DNA of 64,000 nt from Pisaster brevispinus (lineage: Eukaryota > Echinodermata > Asteroidea > Forcipulatida > Asteriidae), in the NCBI GenBank assembly GCA_023634235.1, contig JAMKCF010000009.1:4898001-4962000 (forward strand), read 5' to 3'. This document shows positions 1 to 11,145 of the stretch, piece after piece. Each line of letters opens with the position of its first letter. The stretch's first letter is position 1. Below the pieces are notes generated by a model. The model saw nothing but the letters and a program-made list of their open reading frames with translations, searched no databases and was not told the DNA's origin. Both the position numbers and the translations under genes were made by a program.

Positions 1-75
1 AATGAATGTGTATGGCAAAATGGTGCCAGGGTTTGCTCATCTGGAGGTTGCAATACTGAAGCTTGCTGGAGTAAA
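1..75. repeat. Fragment of the fold-back element also seen at 24111-24440
   Basis: The first ~66 bases match 24271-24336 (aatgaatgtgtatggca..., ...aagcttgc) with few changes. The window begins inside another copy of that element. Confidence 0.6.
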
Positions 76-247
76 AGAAAAAAATAATCAAGGTTGTGAT
101 GGGAATAGTAAATGGTCCACAAAAAAAATATTGTAATCATTTACTCAAAAACTTGACTCACAAAAGTAGAAATACAAACAATTTTAACAAAAATAATTAA
201 TAAATGAATTTTAAAAAACAACACCGTTTCCATTTCATCTTCGACAG

Positions 248-487
248 CTGCTTACAACAGTAAAACTCACCTGTGCTGTGCTGGTACCCTCCATGGTAAA
301 TCAACCCCGAGTGACGTTTGCTGTGGGGACAGGCCTTACGATCCCGTCACACAAACCTGCTGCGCCAACGGTCGACATAGCCAGGGCGTTTTCCCCGTTG
401 AGGGTGGACAGTGTTGCCACGATAAGGAAAATGGCATGTTGGCGTACAATCCAAGCAAGGCAACCTGTTGTGAAGGAAGATCAAATG
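248..487 (+). CDS. Gene A exon a (equivalent to B6/C7)
   Basis: Acceptor gacag at 243-247, donor gtgaga at 488; enters and leaves in phase 1. Five Cys-Cys pairs with CCGDRPYDP and MLAYNP units. Its layout matches B6 (ELYDTARQLCC) and C7 (ELYNTTSELCC). Confidence 0.8.
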
Positions 488-3400
488 GTGAGACTTATCA
501 CAGTCTAAGAAATCTCAAAAGTAAACACTTTGTACAGAGTTTCTTTACTAATGCAATTTATGAAACAGGTTTTTAAAATTTCAATATCGGGTCATAAATA
601 CAGCATTGTAAGTTAACGATTTCATTAAGAGTCCTGAAGATTCTAGATTGAAATTCTCAGAAAAACAGCCTGTAACAGCAACATGCCGTGTATGATATCT
701 TCCCCTCGTAGTCTTTCTCATCTCCCAACCTGCCCCTAACTCCATCACGCACTCCCAATTCCCAAACTGTCACCGCAAACGATAACGCTTAAGCTACTCC
801 CTCTTCCCTAGATGTATTCTACGCGGATGTTCCGGCAAATACAAGTACTTGTTGTGGACATTATCTTCTCCAAGACACACATCTGTGTGACATAAAAGCA
901 AACCATCCGGTGAAAAAGACATCTCCAACGGACGATCGGCTCTGCTTGAACAGGAACAGGCGTCGAACAAGGAGCTACAATTCCCAAACACAGGTACGCT
1001 CTCTGTTTTGTGTTGATTAAAAACCCTTACTTCTTGGGCCTACTTGCCTACAGGTGACCTCAATCCTCCAGAATCCTCCCAGGGCTTGAATGGGAGAAAA
1101 ATCCACAAGACCTCACAACTTGTAGCTCAAAATGGTTACTGGACAAGAAATGTTTGTACAAGACCAGGATCAAAATGAGAAAAACTTCCTAGGTCCTGGC
1201 AACCTGTAATTAACTGTTTTTTATTTGAACAATGGAGCACTGAGACATGTAAAAGAAGATTTGTCTTATCTGTCTTTTTGCATATTAAGTATACCTCATT
1301 AGTATAGAGAGGTATTTAACAGACTCAAAGTCACCATCTGTTCATGATATCACACAGTGAGGTACACATGTATTGTTATTCAATTAAAAAAACACAAGAT
1401 TGTCAGACTTGTCAGGTCACATGTTTTACTGGCCCAACACTAAAACCACTGGCCAGGGGTCTGTGGTCAAGTGTCAAATTTGAGCCCTGCCTCCTCTCCT
1501 TTGTCACTCCACACCAACATTTTAGGACTTGGATGAGATTAGAATGCCTCACCCAGTAAAAGGCAATTGCTATTTGGGCATACATGTACATTCCCTAATA
1601 ATCAGCAATAAGGAGAGGATTTTGGCGAATTTGGGAGGGGTACCTTGTGGCTGAGAAATAAAAATAATAATAAAAAACAACCAAACATAAAATGTACTAT
1701 TCAATCATTTACTAACAATGTTATAACAATTATTGTAGGTTTGTTTTCATGGGATGGTAAGGTCAAAGAACCGGGCCAGTAACGGATGCGGACCTCACAT
1801 CCTGGACGTTCAGACTGAGATGTGCTGCATGGGCACCATTCATCCTGTTGAAGACAATCACGGCAACCAACAGCTGTGCTGTCATCACAGCATTCGTTCC
1901 TACGTACCACGATACCAGAGTTGCTGTAGTGGGAGAGTGGATAACATACCGGCCCTTACATCCAAGTACGTCAAACTAAGTTATTGTTCGTAATTTGCAC
2001 AACAGTAATCGTTTTGGGGGTTTACAAAAAATTGCTTTCCGGTTATCATTCCATCATTCATACAAGTAAAACCACTATGAAACTTGAATGAGAAAATAGA
2101 ATTAGCTGTTGCAATCTGCTTACCAACCAAAAGGACCTATGGTATAAATGCAATAAAATAGTTAATGGCCTGACGTTTCGACCCTAGCAGAGTCTTTCTC
2201 TTTAATAATTCAAATTAAACTAAGTTTGCTCACAAAGGCAACTTAATTCTTTTGATTTTGTCCAACTGCTTTAAACATGTTTCAGTTGATGTACAATTCA
2301 TAACACTCCAACAATTTAAATTTGCTAAATATTTATTTCCAAATAGTACATTTAGGATCAATATTTACTAACACACTGAAATCCGCCTTCATTTTAGATG
2401 CTGTAGAAACAGAGCCTATGACACAACCACCCACACCTGTGATCGAAATGGACTAATCCGTTTGATGTCCGAGGTGGCGCTGTTCCCACTCGTGTGTGGC
2501 AATGAAGCCTACAATCCGTCTGACCACGAGTGCTGTGGCCTGATCCTGATTAGTCATCACCAGACATGCTGCCAAGGGGTGGTGTACGAAACGGGTGTCA
2601 ACAATTTTGGGGCAGGGAGGTGTTGTGGTGGGGTCAGAGGTTACAACCCAGAGCACGACCTTTGCTGTGGGGGTGTTTTGCATGAACGAGTTGCAAAAGG
2701 TAAAGTTACTGTTTTGTTTCCCATCTGTTCTGCAAATGTTGTTTCCCAAAATGTCCCCAAACTCCCCCCCCCCCTCTAGCCTTAACCCATCCTATTTAAA
2801 TTCAGAATGGTATTCAAAGGCTGTCAAGAAAAAACAAAGCAATTTTTTGTATTTGATAGTTCTTTTCCTTTGATCAGGAAAATTGACAGGGGTGGAGAAT
2901 AATATTGCGAAAAACTAAAAATTAACAGAGACTTGATTGTAACAAACAGCTTCCCCCTTAACAGTGGCCCACTAGCCAAATGCCAGTTAAAACACCCGCG
3001 GAGCAGTCAAAGGGTCCGGCAGGCTCATTCGGTGTTGAAAAGCATCCCATGCTATATGAAATATGGTGGAAAAAGCTGACGGACTAGTGAAATGACAATC
3101 TCAATGAAGGGCCAACCGAAAATCAACACACATCAGTTGAAAACTTCATTATATCTGTCTTCTATTTTTTGTTTCTCTCTTCACAGGGACGACTTGTTGT
3201 GGCACAACGATAATGAAACAAGCCGATTTAAGTGTAGTCTGCTGTGATGGAAGTCTCCAATCGTCTCTAGGGGGTTTTAGGACAGACTGCAGTGGAGGGG
3301 CAGCATTTAACCAATTAACAGAAACTGTATGCGATGGAGCTGTCCACCCGCAACCAAATGGTGCCTGCTGTGGAAAATCTCTGTACAACAGCACCGATGA

Positions 3401-5085
3401 AATCTGCTGCGGGGGAGAAATGTAAGCACCAGCCCTCCCACCCCTTCAGGTCTAATAAAACAATAACAACAACAAAACCTTTACTCAACGAGGAAACCAA
3501 AATCTGGTGTTTAGTTCTGTTTTGCTTCCTGATATTGACCAACGATAAATCAAACTTGCAAAATAGTAAAAACATCATTATTTAAGAAGCAGTCCACCTT
3601 CCTCATCAAGTGACAAACAACAAGTGAAAACCTTATTTTTCCTGATCCAATATTTAGCTTTTCTTTCATTTTGGTCACAAGTTTTATTACCCAATGTCCC
3701 GTCCCGCCCCCAATATATTCAAGTGAGTTTACACAACAAACAAATCTGCCAAGCTAAAGTTGTTTTTCTTATAAACAATTGTATCTCTGTAGACTTTGCA
3801 TGAAGTTAGTGTAGATTTCATGTATGTGAGGATTCCATTCCTGAAAGGCACATTGACTGAGAATAACAATTAAAAGTTTATGGAAATTAACAAATATATC
3901 ATCTTAAATGTTTTCTCACAGACTTTCGGATATTATGCACACATCACAGAAAGTAAAATCTTTTTTTGCAATTTCCTGTATGGCCAATGTTATGGCTAAT
4001 AGAGAATGGACTACCCTACACACACACTGCCTGACAGCTTTACAGTGAAGCCAGATTTCCTCTATAATGCGAGTTCAGCAGTTAGTTTCCTTTATGAAAG
4101 TGTAACATAAAGTGACATGTATGGAATTTAGGACATGCCCACCACACTAACATCAAAATTCAAAGACACACTGAACCGGCCCGCCCTCAATTTGAAGTTT
4201 ACACAAGAAAAATGTTGTACAAAACGCTAATACCACAATCTTTCTTTCAGTGATGACACCACTTAATTTTCTCCATCCAACTACACATAGTTCAGACATA
4301 TGCAAAATGTTGTCATATAAAAATATAAGTGGAACTGCCTACCACACAAAACTTTTGTAAGTGTTTCTCAGTTTCCTGTGACACTGAAATAAAGGAGGGA
4401 ATGGAAAAAAAACCCAGCTGATCAGCTGAAAAGATCTATTTCTGCACCAACGTGCTTTTGGTTCGAGGCTGTGATACTTCTAAAAACCAGAATGTATAGC
4501 CCAAGGCTAAGAGTGGATGGCTGATTACAGAAGCTTATCCCTCAAAACTTGACAAAACAATGAGGTGGATTTTGGAGGTCTTGGGAGGGTTTCGTAATAC
4601 TTTAAGAAATGATAATTATCCTCAAGCTTTCTAACTTCCATGACAGATATCCGAAGGAGACACCATATGTCATGTGCTGTGGGTCGACACCATACAACTC
4701 CATGGCCTTAGACCAGCACTGCTGTGAGGACACCCTGCACGACAACCCAACTGGCGTGATGAGCTGCTGTGGAAACCAACTTTACGATCCTCAACATCAT
4801 CACTGCTGCTCACGTAAGGATCGCGCCAGAACCTACTTACTGGAGTTTGTGGACAGTAGAACTTGCCAAAGTTTACAGTCGGGCGATGACGAATCAATGA
4901 TAATGTATACACTTTGTGATGGAAGAATGCATCTTCCATCTCCTACTGGGGCATGCTGCGGGGATAGGTACATAGACACCGAGACATCGGTGTGCTGTGG
5001 GGGTCTAGTCAGGCTGAAAGTGTACGGAAAGAACTCTGTGTGCTGCAACGGAAACGTTGTAGATGCCTCGGTGACTACATGTTAG
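248..5085 (+). CDS. Gene A: galaxin-like protein, 3' part (6 exons, 5' end outside window)
   Basis: Join of exons 248-487, 812-993, 1739-1965, 2398-2699, 3187-3421 and 4647-5085. All are GT-AG with matching phases (1,1,0,2,1,2) and encode 540 residues plus one split codon before TAG. The product is built of Cys-Cys units such as CCGDRPYDP, CCGNQLYDP and CCGKSLYN, the galaxin signature, and is presumably a secreted, disulfide-rich matrix protein. No membrane segment is visible. Each exon matches one exon of genes B and C further right (B6-B11, C7-C12), so five or six upstream exons should lie left of the window. The protein ends well before its paralogs: its last codons align with a Cys-Cys pair of B whose second Cys is a stop here. 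It may be a genuine short paralog or a decaying one; the open frame and intact splice sites favour a working gene. Confidence 0.82.
812..993 (+). CDS. Gene A exon b, basic linker (equivalent to B7/C8)
   Basis: Acceptor ccctag before 812, donor gtacgc at 994; phase 1 in, 0 out. It has one Cys-Cys pair, then a long stretch of low cysteine ending in a basic cluster RNRRR at 952-966. C8 has RARR at the matching place, which suggests a proprotein cleavage site. Confidence 0.78.
1739..1965 (+). CDS. Gene A exon c (equivalent to B8/C9)
   Basis: Acceptor ttgtag before 1739, donor gtacgt at 1966; phase 0 in, 2 out. Begins VCFHGMVR, compared with ICYRGMVR in B8. Three Cys-Cys pairs, with NIPALTSK near the end like NIPERYA and NIPQNVAG in the paralogs. 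Confidence 0.8.
2085..2215 (-). repeat. Penelope-like 3' fragment
   Basis: On the minus strand it reads ...GGTCGAAACGTCAGGCC..., the GAAACGTC signature common at the ends of Penelope-like elements. Lies in gene A intron c-d. The hammerhead core upstream of GAAA is not intact. Confidence 0.4.
2398..2699 (+). CDS. Gene A exon d (equivalent to B9/C10)
   Basis: Acceptor ttttag before 2398, donor gtaaag at 2700; phase 2 in, 1 out. Starts CCRNRAYDTTTHTCDR, clearly matching FCRNIPYDNRTNECDR of B9. It continues through NPSDHECCG, a TCCQG unit and GYNPEHDLCCGG. Confidence 0.83.
3187..3421 (+). CDS. Gene A exon e (equivalent to B10/C11)
   Basis: Acceptor ttcacag before 3187, donor gtaagc at 3422; phase 1 in, 2 out. 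Contains TETVCDG followed by NGACCGKSLY. This is the best conserved block of the cluster: TETVCDG is identical in all three genes. Confidence 0.84.
4647..5085 (+). CDS. Gene A terminal exon f (equivalent to the start of B11 and C12)
   Basis: Acceptor atgacag before 4647; phase 2 in. Begins YPKETPYVMCCGSTPYN and runs through further Cys-Cys units to SVTTC then TAG. As in B11, there is no intron where C has intron 12. Translation past the stop shows no further galaxin units. Confidence 0.82.
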
Positions 5086-5848
5086 ATTGTATGGACCATC
5101 AGATAAAGGCATTCCATGTACAGACTCAAACTAAATGCTATCAACACTAGGAACTGTTAAATAATAATTGCTGGTTGAAAACCTGGACGTAATATTTTAT
5201 TTATTACTAGGTAACAGACACCCCAGAGTTTACAATTTTATCTTTGTGTTGTTATTTAACGATGTATTCTATAATTTTCAGTTTAGTTGCTTTTGTAGAT
5301 ATATTTTTTATAAAATTCATAAATTGAGCCAGAAGGGAAGGTCAAACCGACTCTTGTAACGACAATCATGGCAGGTTCAGCATAGTTACCAATTTCAATG
5401 AACGGTTTTTCTATTATACATGTTATAACACACCCTACTGCTTACACCATTTAATTCACTTCAGTTCAACTGTGTAAAAGACCAATGCGCACAAAGATTC
5501 AAGTATCACAGTATGCAGTAAAGAAGAAAAAATATTTATATGTTTGTATTTAAATCCACTGCGGTGGTAGGGCAGAGTTTTGTGAAAGTTATCTCCTCCA
5601 TGACTCCCTCTATACCTTCCCCTCTACTATCATTATTAATTTTACTCCACTTTTTAAAAATACAAACAGATAAAATACAAAAAGTGTAGTAATTTGCACA
5701 AAAAAAATATATATATATACACTTCTTCACTCTTATTGGTTCTTAGCCAGTAAATTTACAACTCTGATTGGCTATATTTTCCCGCTTTTTTCTGGATACT
5801 CTCCCTTAATCCTTTGCTCCTCATTTTGCTATAAATGGATATGTTTGT

Positions 5849-5940
5849 GTTTGTTCTTGTTTATGCCTCTGACGAAGGTCCGGATTGGATCGAAAGCTAA
5901 GGCCATCTCCCCTACTAATTTTATATATACAAGAACAAAC
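5849..5940 (+). ncRNA. Hammerhead-ribozyme-like motif within a 12-bp inverted repeat
   Basis: CTGACGA at 5869-5875; stem II of 5 bp (5877-5881 with 5887-5891) closed by a GGATT loop; GAAA at 5892-5895; a self-complementary AGCT stem III (5895-5898); then A5899 as the predicted cleavage base. Stem I is GCCT 5865-5868 with AGGC 5900-5903, extending past one bulge. Perfect 12-bp arms at 5849-5860 and 5929-5940 enclose it. One unpaired A (5876) breaks the ideal junction. Resembles ribozymes of Penelope-like elements; activity unproven. Confidence 0.4.
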
Positions 5941-7122
5941 GTAAAATGTGGACAGGGCAAAGGTCAAGGAGGAAACTTTGCTTTTTTCCAAAAAGAAATC
6001 AAAAAACCTGAAACCAAAAAGATTCAACCTAGCCATTTAAAGAACAATCTAAACAAACTGGTGGTTAAAAATAGATCAACTAAAATCAAAAATAGAAACA
6101 AAAACACATATATGCAAGGTTCAATTTCCTGCTTTGCCAAATGTAAAAAAAAAACCACCATTTTCAAAAAAATCTGTCCCTTCCAATCTCCCGCAGAGTT
6201 TTCTGTACTATACAAAGAAGGAGTGGATTTCAGGACAGTCCCTAAATTCCACCAGCAGAAAAACATTTCGTTTGTGTAATTGAGGAAAAGGTGTTCAGTC
6301 CTCAATTAGATTACGTAATTACAGGTAGCTTCCCTAAAGAAAGAAAGCATTAAAAAATGCTTTCACAACAAATTAACACCATTTAGCACTGGGTGAAGTT
6401 AATGGTTTCTCTCATACTGTGATTAATCTTTTACAGATTTTACATTTATTGCCTTAAGCGAAACACTTGCAGACAAACAACAAATATAAAGTCCCCTCTG
6501 TACTAAATTTGACTGTTTTTGTTTAAGTTAAGTTAGTAAGAGGCACAGAAAAAATACATAAATGGTGCATGTTATTGGGGGGAGAAAACAAAATCAATCT
6601 GAAAACTTACTAATTATAAAGTTTATACCAGTACTAATCCTACCAATATTTCCATCTGAAATCTAAATTTACGTTTATTTTTTGTGAAAGACAAAACTAT
6701 AGCATTTTGAGGACCCTAAAATATATTAAATTTCAATGGCAATAAATGAAAAGCCAGAAACGCCAAACAAACCATTTTTTGGTGAATTTGATTATATTTT
6801 CACAGGTTGGATGCATGATGTGTTTATTGAAAACAAAATGATAGAAATAACTTTACTCATAAAAAAACCCCAATGATGTACTACTTCCATCTATCAATTG
6901 AATCTTAAAAAACTCTTCCAGTAATTTTTTTTTTGGCCAGTGAATATAATTTTTCCACACCAAACAAATTTGACAAGACCTGAATTTTTGCTAGCATGTG
7001 ACCGCAATCTTCCAGTATCCTCTTCTTCTATGTCACTCCACACCAAACTATTTGGGCACAGATTAAACTGGAATGCCCGACCCATAAGCAATTGCTATTG
7101 GTGCCTGCCTACTTGCCCCAGC

Positions 7123-7370
7123 AATTGGATATAGGATTTGGGGTTGTAAAGGGTTATTAAATCAGAAAAAAAGCTTTTGACTATTACTGCGCAAATTTTA
7201 ACAGCCACCCTGCAACCAACTTTTAAAAAAAAATATGTGCGGTTCTTTGGCAATTGGATATAGGATTTGGGGTTGTAAAGGGTTAAATCAGAAAAAAAAG
7301 CTTCTGACTATTACTGCGCCAATTCTAACAGCCACCCTGCTACCAACTTTTTAAAAAAAATCTGTGCGGT
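7123..7370. repeat. Tandem duplication, unit about 127 bp
   Basis: caattggatataggatttgg begins at 7123 and again at 7250. Both copies continue through a shared stretch to caaccaactttt / taccaacttttt with few differences. Confidence 0.8.
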
Positions 7371-7790
7371 TGACTGCTCACACCACTTTGATTTGCAACT
7401 CCATTGTGCTTTCCATTGAAAGGTGTTTTTTTGTTACCAATCCATGAGCTAATGGCTGAGAATATTTTTGTGTGTGAATATTTTTTTTTGTGGGAATGAA
7501 AGGAAATTGACTTTCCCTTCACAGGGATAATCAAGTTGGTTGGAATTGCAATGCATCTGGAATTTGTTTTCTTTTAATTTTTGAAATGAGTACAACGATG
7601 TTTTAGTGCAAAATTTAAAATCTTCCGAATGTAAATGCTCCCATCACAAGAATTAAGTCATTTAGTAGGCATGTACAATGCCACGTTGTTGTAGAGTCAT
7701 TCATTGAAGTCACATGTGAAATGCATGGCCTGTGCACCAGCTCCGAGTTGAGTCCAACCTCTTATTGATACTTTGATTGGACATTGATCA

Positions 7791-7993
7791 GGGCACAATT
7801 TCAAAGAGCTGCTTAAGCAGATAATTGTGCTTAACAATTTCCTGTTACGCAAAAAAAACAAGCAGGATACCAGTTGGGAGTGGAACATAAAATGTGATAG
7901 TTTGGATGGTAACTTTTTTTCTGGTCAGCACACTTGTTTTGCACTTAGCAGATTTTTGAGTGCTTTTGAGAGCAGCTTTATGAAGATTGGCCC
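7791..7993. repeat. Palindromic MITE-like element, copy 1
   Basis: Left end reads gggcacaatttcaaagagctgcttaagc and the right end is its inverted counterpart (agcagctttatgaagattggccct). Internal sequence shares gctaagca / agcaggataccag words with other copies at 29096, 33490, 39905, 50190, 62572 and 63283. Confidence 0.65.
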
Positions 7994-8752
7994 TAATGAT
8001 TGACTATTGTGTTAAAGTGATAGCCGGAATAGTTTCAATCAACGATTTTGTAAAAAGCAAAAACATTGACTTTTCATATTGTATAACTACATCTGAGTGG
8101 CCATAATTAAATATTGGAACCAATACTGGAACCAATACTTATGATAAGATCAGGAACACTCACTAGCAGATCTGAAGCTTCACACTACACCCTGATTGGT
8201 ATTACATAAACTCTGTAACTCATGTTTGATGCCGATCACATGGTATGGCAATACCACTTCAAAGATCACCACATCCTTAAACGTCATTCCAATGTTATTG
8301 TTTTAGTTTCACATCTTCAGTAGCTCAGAAAAAGGCAAAAGCGAAATAGTTTTTGAAAACTACAGCTATTCATGAAGGCTTGACGGTTACAAATTTGGAG
8401 GGCATTTTGTGTGCACTTTGATGCAATAACTAATCAGTATGAAGCACCACAATAATTGACCACATGTGGGCGATTTCAATGGCAAAATTCCTAGCATCAC
8501 AATGACAGTTTTATCTTATTTTGACTACCTGTACGTTATTTTCTTAGGTCAATGGCCAAATAAAATAAACAAACAGCCTGTTTTACTTGTCGCATCACGT
8601 AAATTTTGCTTCACACACGCCCTCATGTGGTCAAAAACACTGCAAATTGTGTTCATGGTTCCAAAGGAATCGTATTGTTTAGCTCTGCAGAGCCATACGT
8701 AGGATTAAGAATTTCTCTGAGTACACTATGCAATGTGCTTTCTATTTACTGA

Positions 8753-8758
8753 AATAAA
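8753..8758 (+). other. Possible poly(A) signal of gene A
   Basis: AATAAA followed by a GT-rich stretch (cttgtggtttaattgttgtt). An earlier AATAAA at 6741 is the alternative. Confidence 0.25.
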
Positions 8759-9224
8759 CTTCTTCTTGTGGTTTAATTGTTGTTGGTTACTTTTTTCCCT
8801 TGAGGAGGGGTGGGGTGGGGCAGTGGCAGGGGACCTGGTTTTTGTCAGTGGTGGGGGAGGGGGTTATGCTTTCTTGTGTATGAATGCATAACAACTCGCA
8901 GACTTAATCAGGATAGGACCTTTTTCTACATTTTTTTTTTTACTGGTTAATTTGTTTTGGTTTTTTTTCATGGGGGGGGCGCTCTATCAGTTTGTTTTTT
9001 TATCATGGGGAACTGGATTAAATTTTGTTCGGGGTAAGACATGGCTATGTTGCCATTGAGGGCTTTAGACTCAAATACCATTAGGTATTGGAAGAGTACA
9101 TTAATTCCGATCCTCTAGTATTTAATAAAAACACCCTTCAAACAACCTAAAACAAAAAAAATTACATCGAATATGATGACCACATGTTTTGTGAAAAAGA
9201 CCAAAACATTGTGTTTTTTGTTAG

Positions 9225-9353
9225 GGATTCTGTGGGCTGATTGAAAACCTCCTGGTCCCAGAGGTTTAAGGCCATACAGTACATGATGCAACATGTATCA
9301 CTTATCAGCGCTCTACCAACTGAGCTATGTGGCCCTATGTTGGCGATCTCCCT
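9225..9353 (-). repeat. tRNA-bearing repeat, partial copy
   Basis: The minus strand reads CGCCAACATAGGGCCACATAGCTCAGTTGGTAGAGCGC, the same left half as the copies at 20041 and 22745, then diverges. Confidence 0.55.
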
Positions 9354-9366
9354 AGTTTTGGCCATG

Positions 9367-9835
9367 TTCAGACAGCGCACTAAAGTTAGACCCGAACCGG
9401 TTTAACTTTACGAGCAGCGGGAGGCGGTCGCAAAAATAAAACTACCTTGCGTTCAGACCGCTCGAAGATAAACCCGATACAGTTTATCTTCGGTTTTAAG
9501 AGGTCAAACAGCGTCAAACAGCACCGTGACCCAACACAACAACATCCACTTTATTTACAAAAGCACGCGCAGGGCCCTGTTGAGGTGCACGTTGAGGTGT
9601 ACGTAGGCCTATTTACTTAGTGACCTTACACAGGTCAGCGGTCATCTGTTGTGAGTTAAAACGGATGTGGTCATTTTTATTCTGTCCACACACCGTGCTA
9701 AAAGATAAACCCGAAGTGGTTTAGCGTTAAACCACCCTCGCCGACCGATTTTACTCTAAATCGAGTTCAACCCGATTCGGTTAAGTTTTAAGAGTGTTCA
9801 GACACACAAAGTTAAACCTGAATGAGTTAAAACTG
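9367..9835. mobile_element. MITE-like element with GTTCAGAC ends
   Basis: Starts gttcagacagcgcactaaagttagaccc. Near its end it has gttcagacacacaaagttaaacctg. The inside is rich in aaacccga/tcgggttt words in both orientations. No coding capacity. Confidence 0.5.
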
Positions 9836-10703
9836 CCTTAAAACGGACTTTAGTACTGTGTCTTAACAACCTCATAGTCCATAGCTTTGTTTTGGGGAGC
9901 AGTCAGAAGCCATACACCCTTTAACTGCCCACAGCAAACGATAACTCCCAAGTTTACAAAACAACCCAGGAAGTGACAGCCAAGGGCTCACCTTTGATGG
10001 GGATGCAACTTTTTTTATTTCAAACCTCAAGTAATTAACCAGAAGGGAAACTGACTGGGTAAATTTTAAATAGTTATTGAATTTATGTGTTCAGATGTGA
10101 AGTCTAACAAAGTAATACTTTTAATTGTCAGATGCATTTTCTTGTTAAAAAAAACCCAAAACACCATTTTGTTCATGCATTTATGTACACATCTAACTTT
10201 ACAGTGCGGCTGTATTTAAGGAAATGAAAGAGTGTCGACAAGGGGTTAAACAGCCATTTAAACCTGGCAGGGTCAGGGGTCAGGGTCAGGGGCCGTGCGA
10301 TAGCTCGCCGTTGGCTCGGTCTTTTATTGCATCCATGGCCACGACCCTACATGTAGTTCTAGCTAAGGAATGTGACCAAGAAGTACACACATGTATGACT
10401 ATCGCAACTAACCCTACTCCCACACTCAGCCCCTACCTACCCCCACACACAAACCTCACACATGTTGTAGCCTTGTACTGTTGTAGTGTTCAGCCATGTA
10501 ATAAACTGTGACCTGTACCTTCAGTGCACGAACAGCTGTTTAGCTTTATCTACTGTCAGTTCCACTAGTACTATCAGATAAATCGAACACCAAAAATAGA
10601 TAGATGACAACAGGTTAGTTGTGATAATCGTTTAAATTAAAACCCTCCCTCCTCCCGATTGTTGCACCCTCCATCCTGTCATATCCAGACTGCCAGGAGG
10701 CGT

Positions 10704-11145
10704 GTCGTGGCCGAGTGGATAAGATCACTGGACTCAAGCTCTGGTGTTTCTGATCAGCAGAGTGTGGGTTCGAGTCCCAGTCATGACAACTGTGTCCTTA
10801 AGCAAGACACTTAACCATGATTGCTTCGTCCTTCGGATGGGACGTAAAGCTGTTGGTCCCGTGTGTTGTGTAACGCACGTAAAAGAACCCAGTGCACTTA
10901 TCGAAAAGAGAAGGGGTCCGCCCCGGTGTTCCTGGTTTGATCGGCAGCATATTGCGCCACAGCACCTTGTAAACCATTACATGGTGCTATGTTAAGGAGT
11001 AGGTCTTATAGTTTAGTATACTTCAAACGTAGCCCCCCAATACCTTGCAGGAAAATACTTAATGTTGAAGCGCCTTGAAGCGCCTTGTCTAGATGCTGAA
11101 TAGGCTTTGACAAGTAGCTGGATAGATGTAGATGTAGATGGGAGG
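10704..11145 (+). mobile_element. tRNA-Leu-derived SINE
   Basis: 10704-10787 folds as a type II tRNA: 7-bp acceptor stem GTCGTGG/TCATGAC with wobbles, loop CTCAAGC with anticodon CAA, long variable arm, and GGTTCGAGTCCC box B. It is followed by a non-tRNA body and a short AGATGT-repeat tail, so it is a retroposon and not a tRNA gene. Confidence 0.75.

Noticed and set aside
5845..6305. 144- and 93-residue ORFs next to the hammerhead-like motif
   Set aside because: Lys/Asn-rich from A-rich sequence, the first lacking an ATG start; possibly remains of a Penelope-like element but no RT or endonuclease motif is visible.
10704..10787. Genuine tRNA-Leu gene
   Set aside because: Folds fairly well but is followed by a SINE body and tail shared with the reverse copy at 21040-21393.
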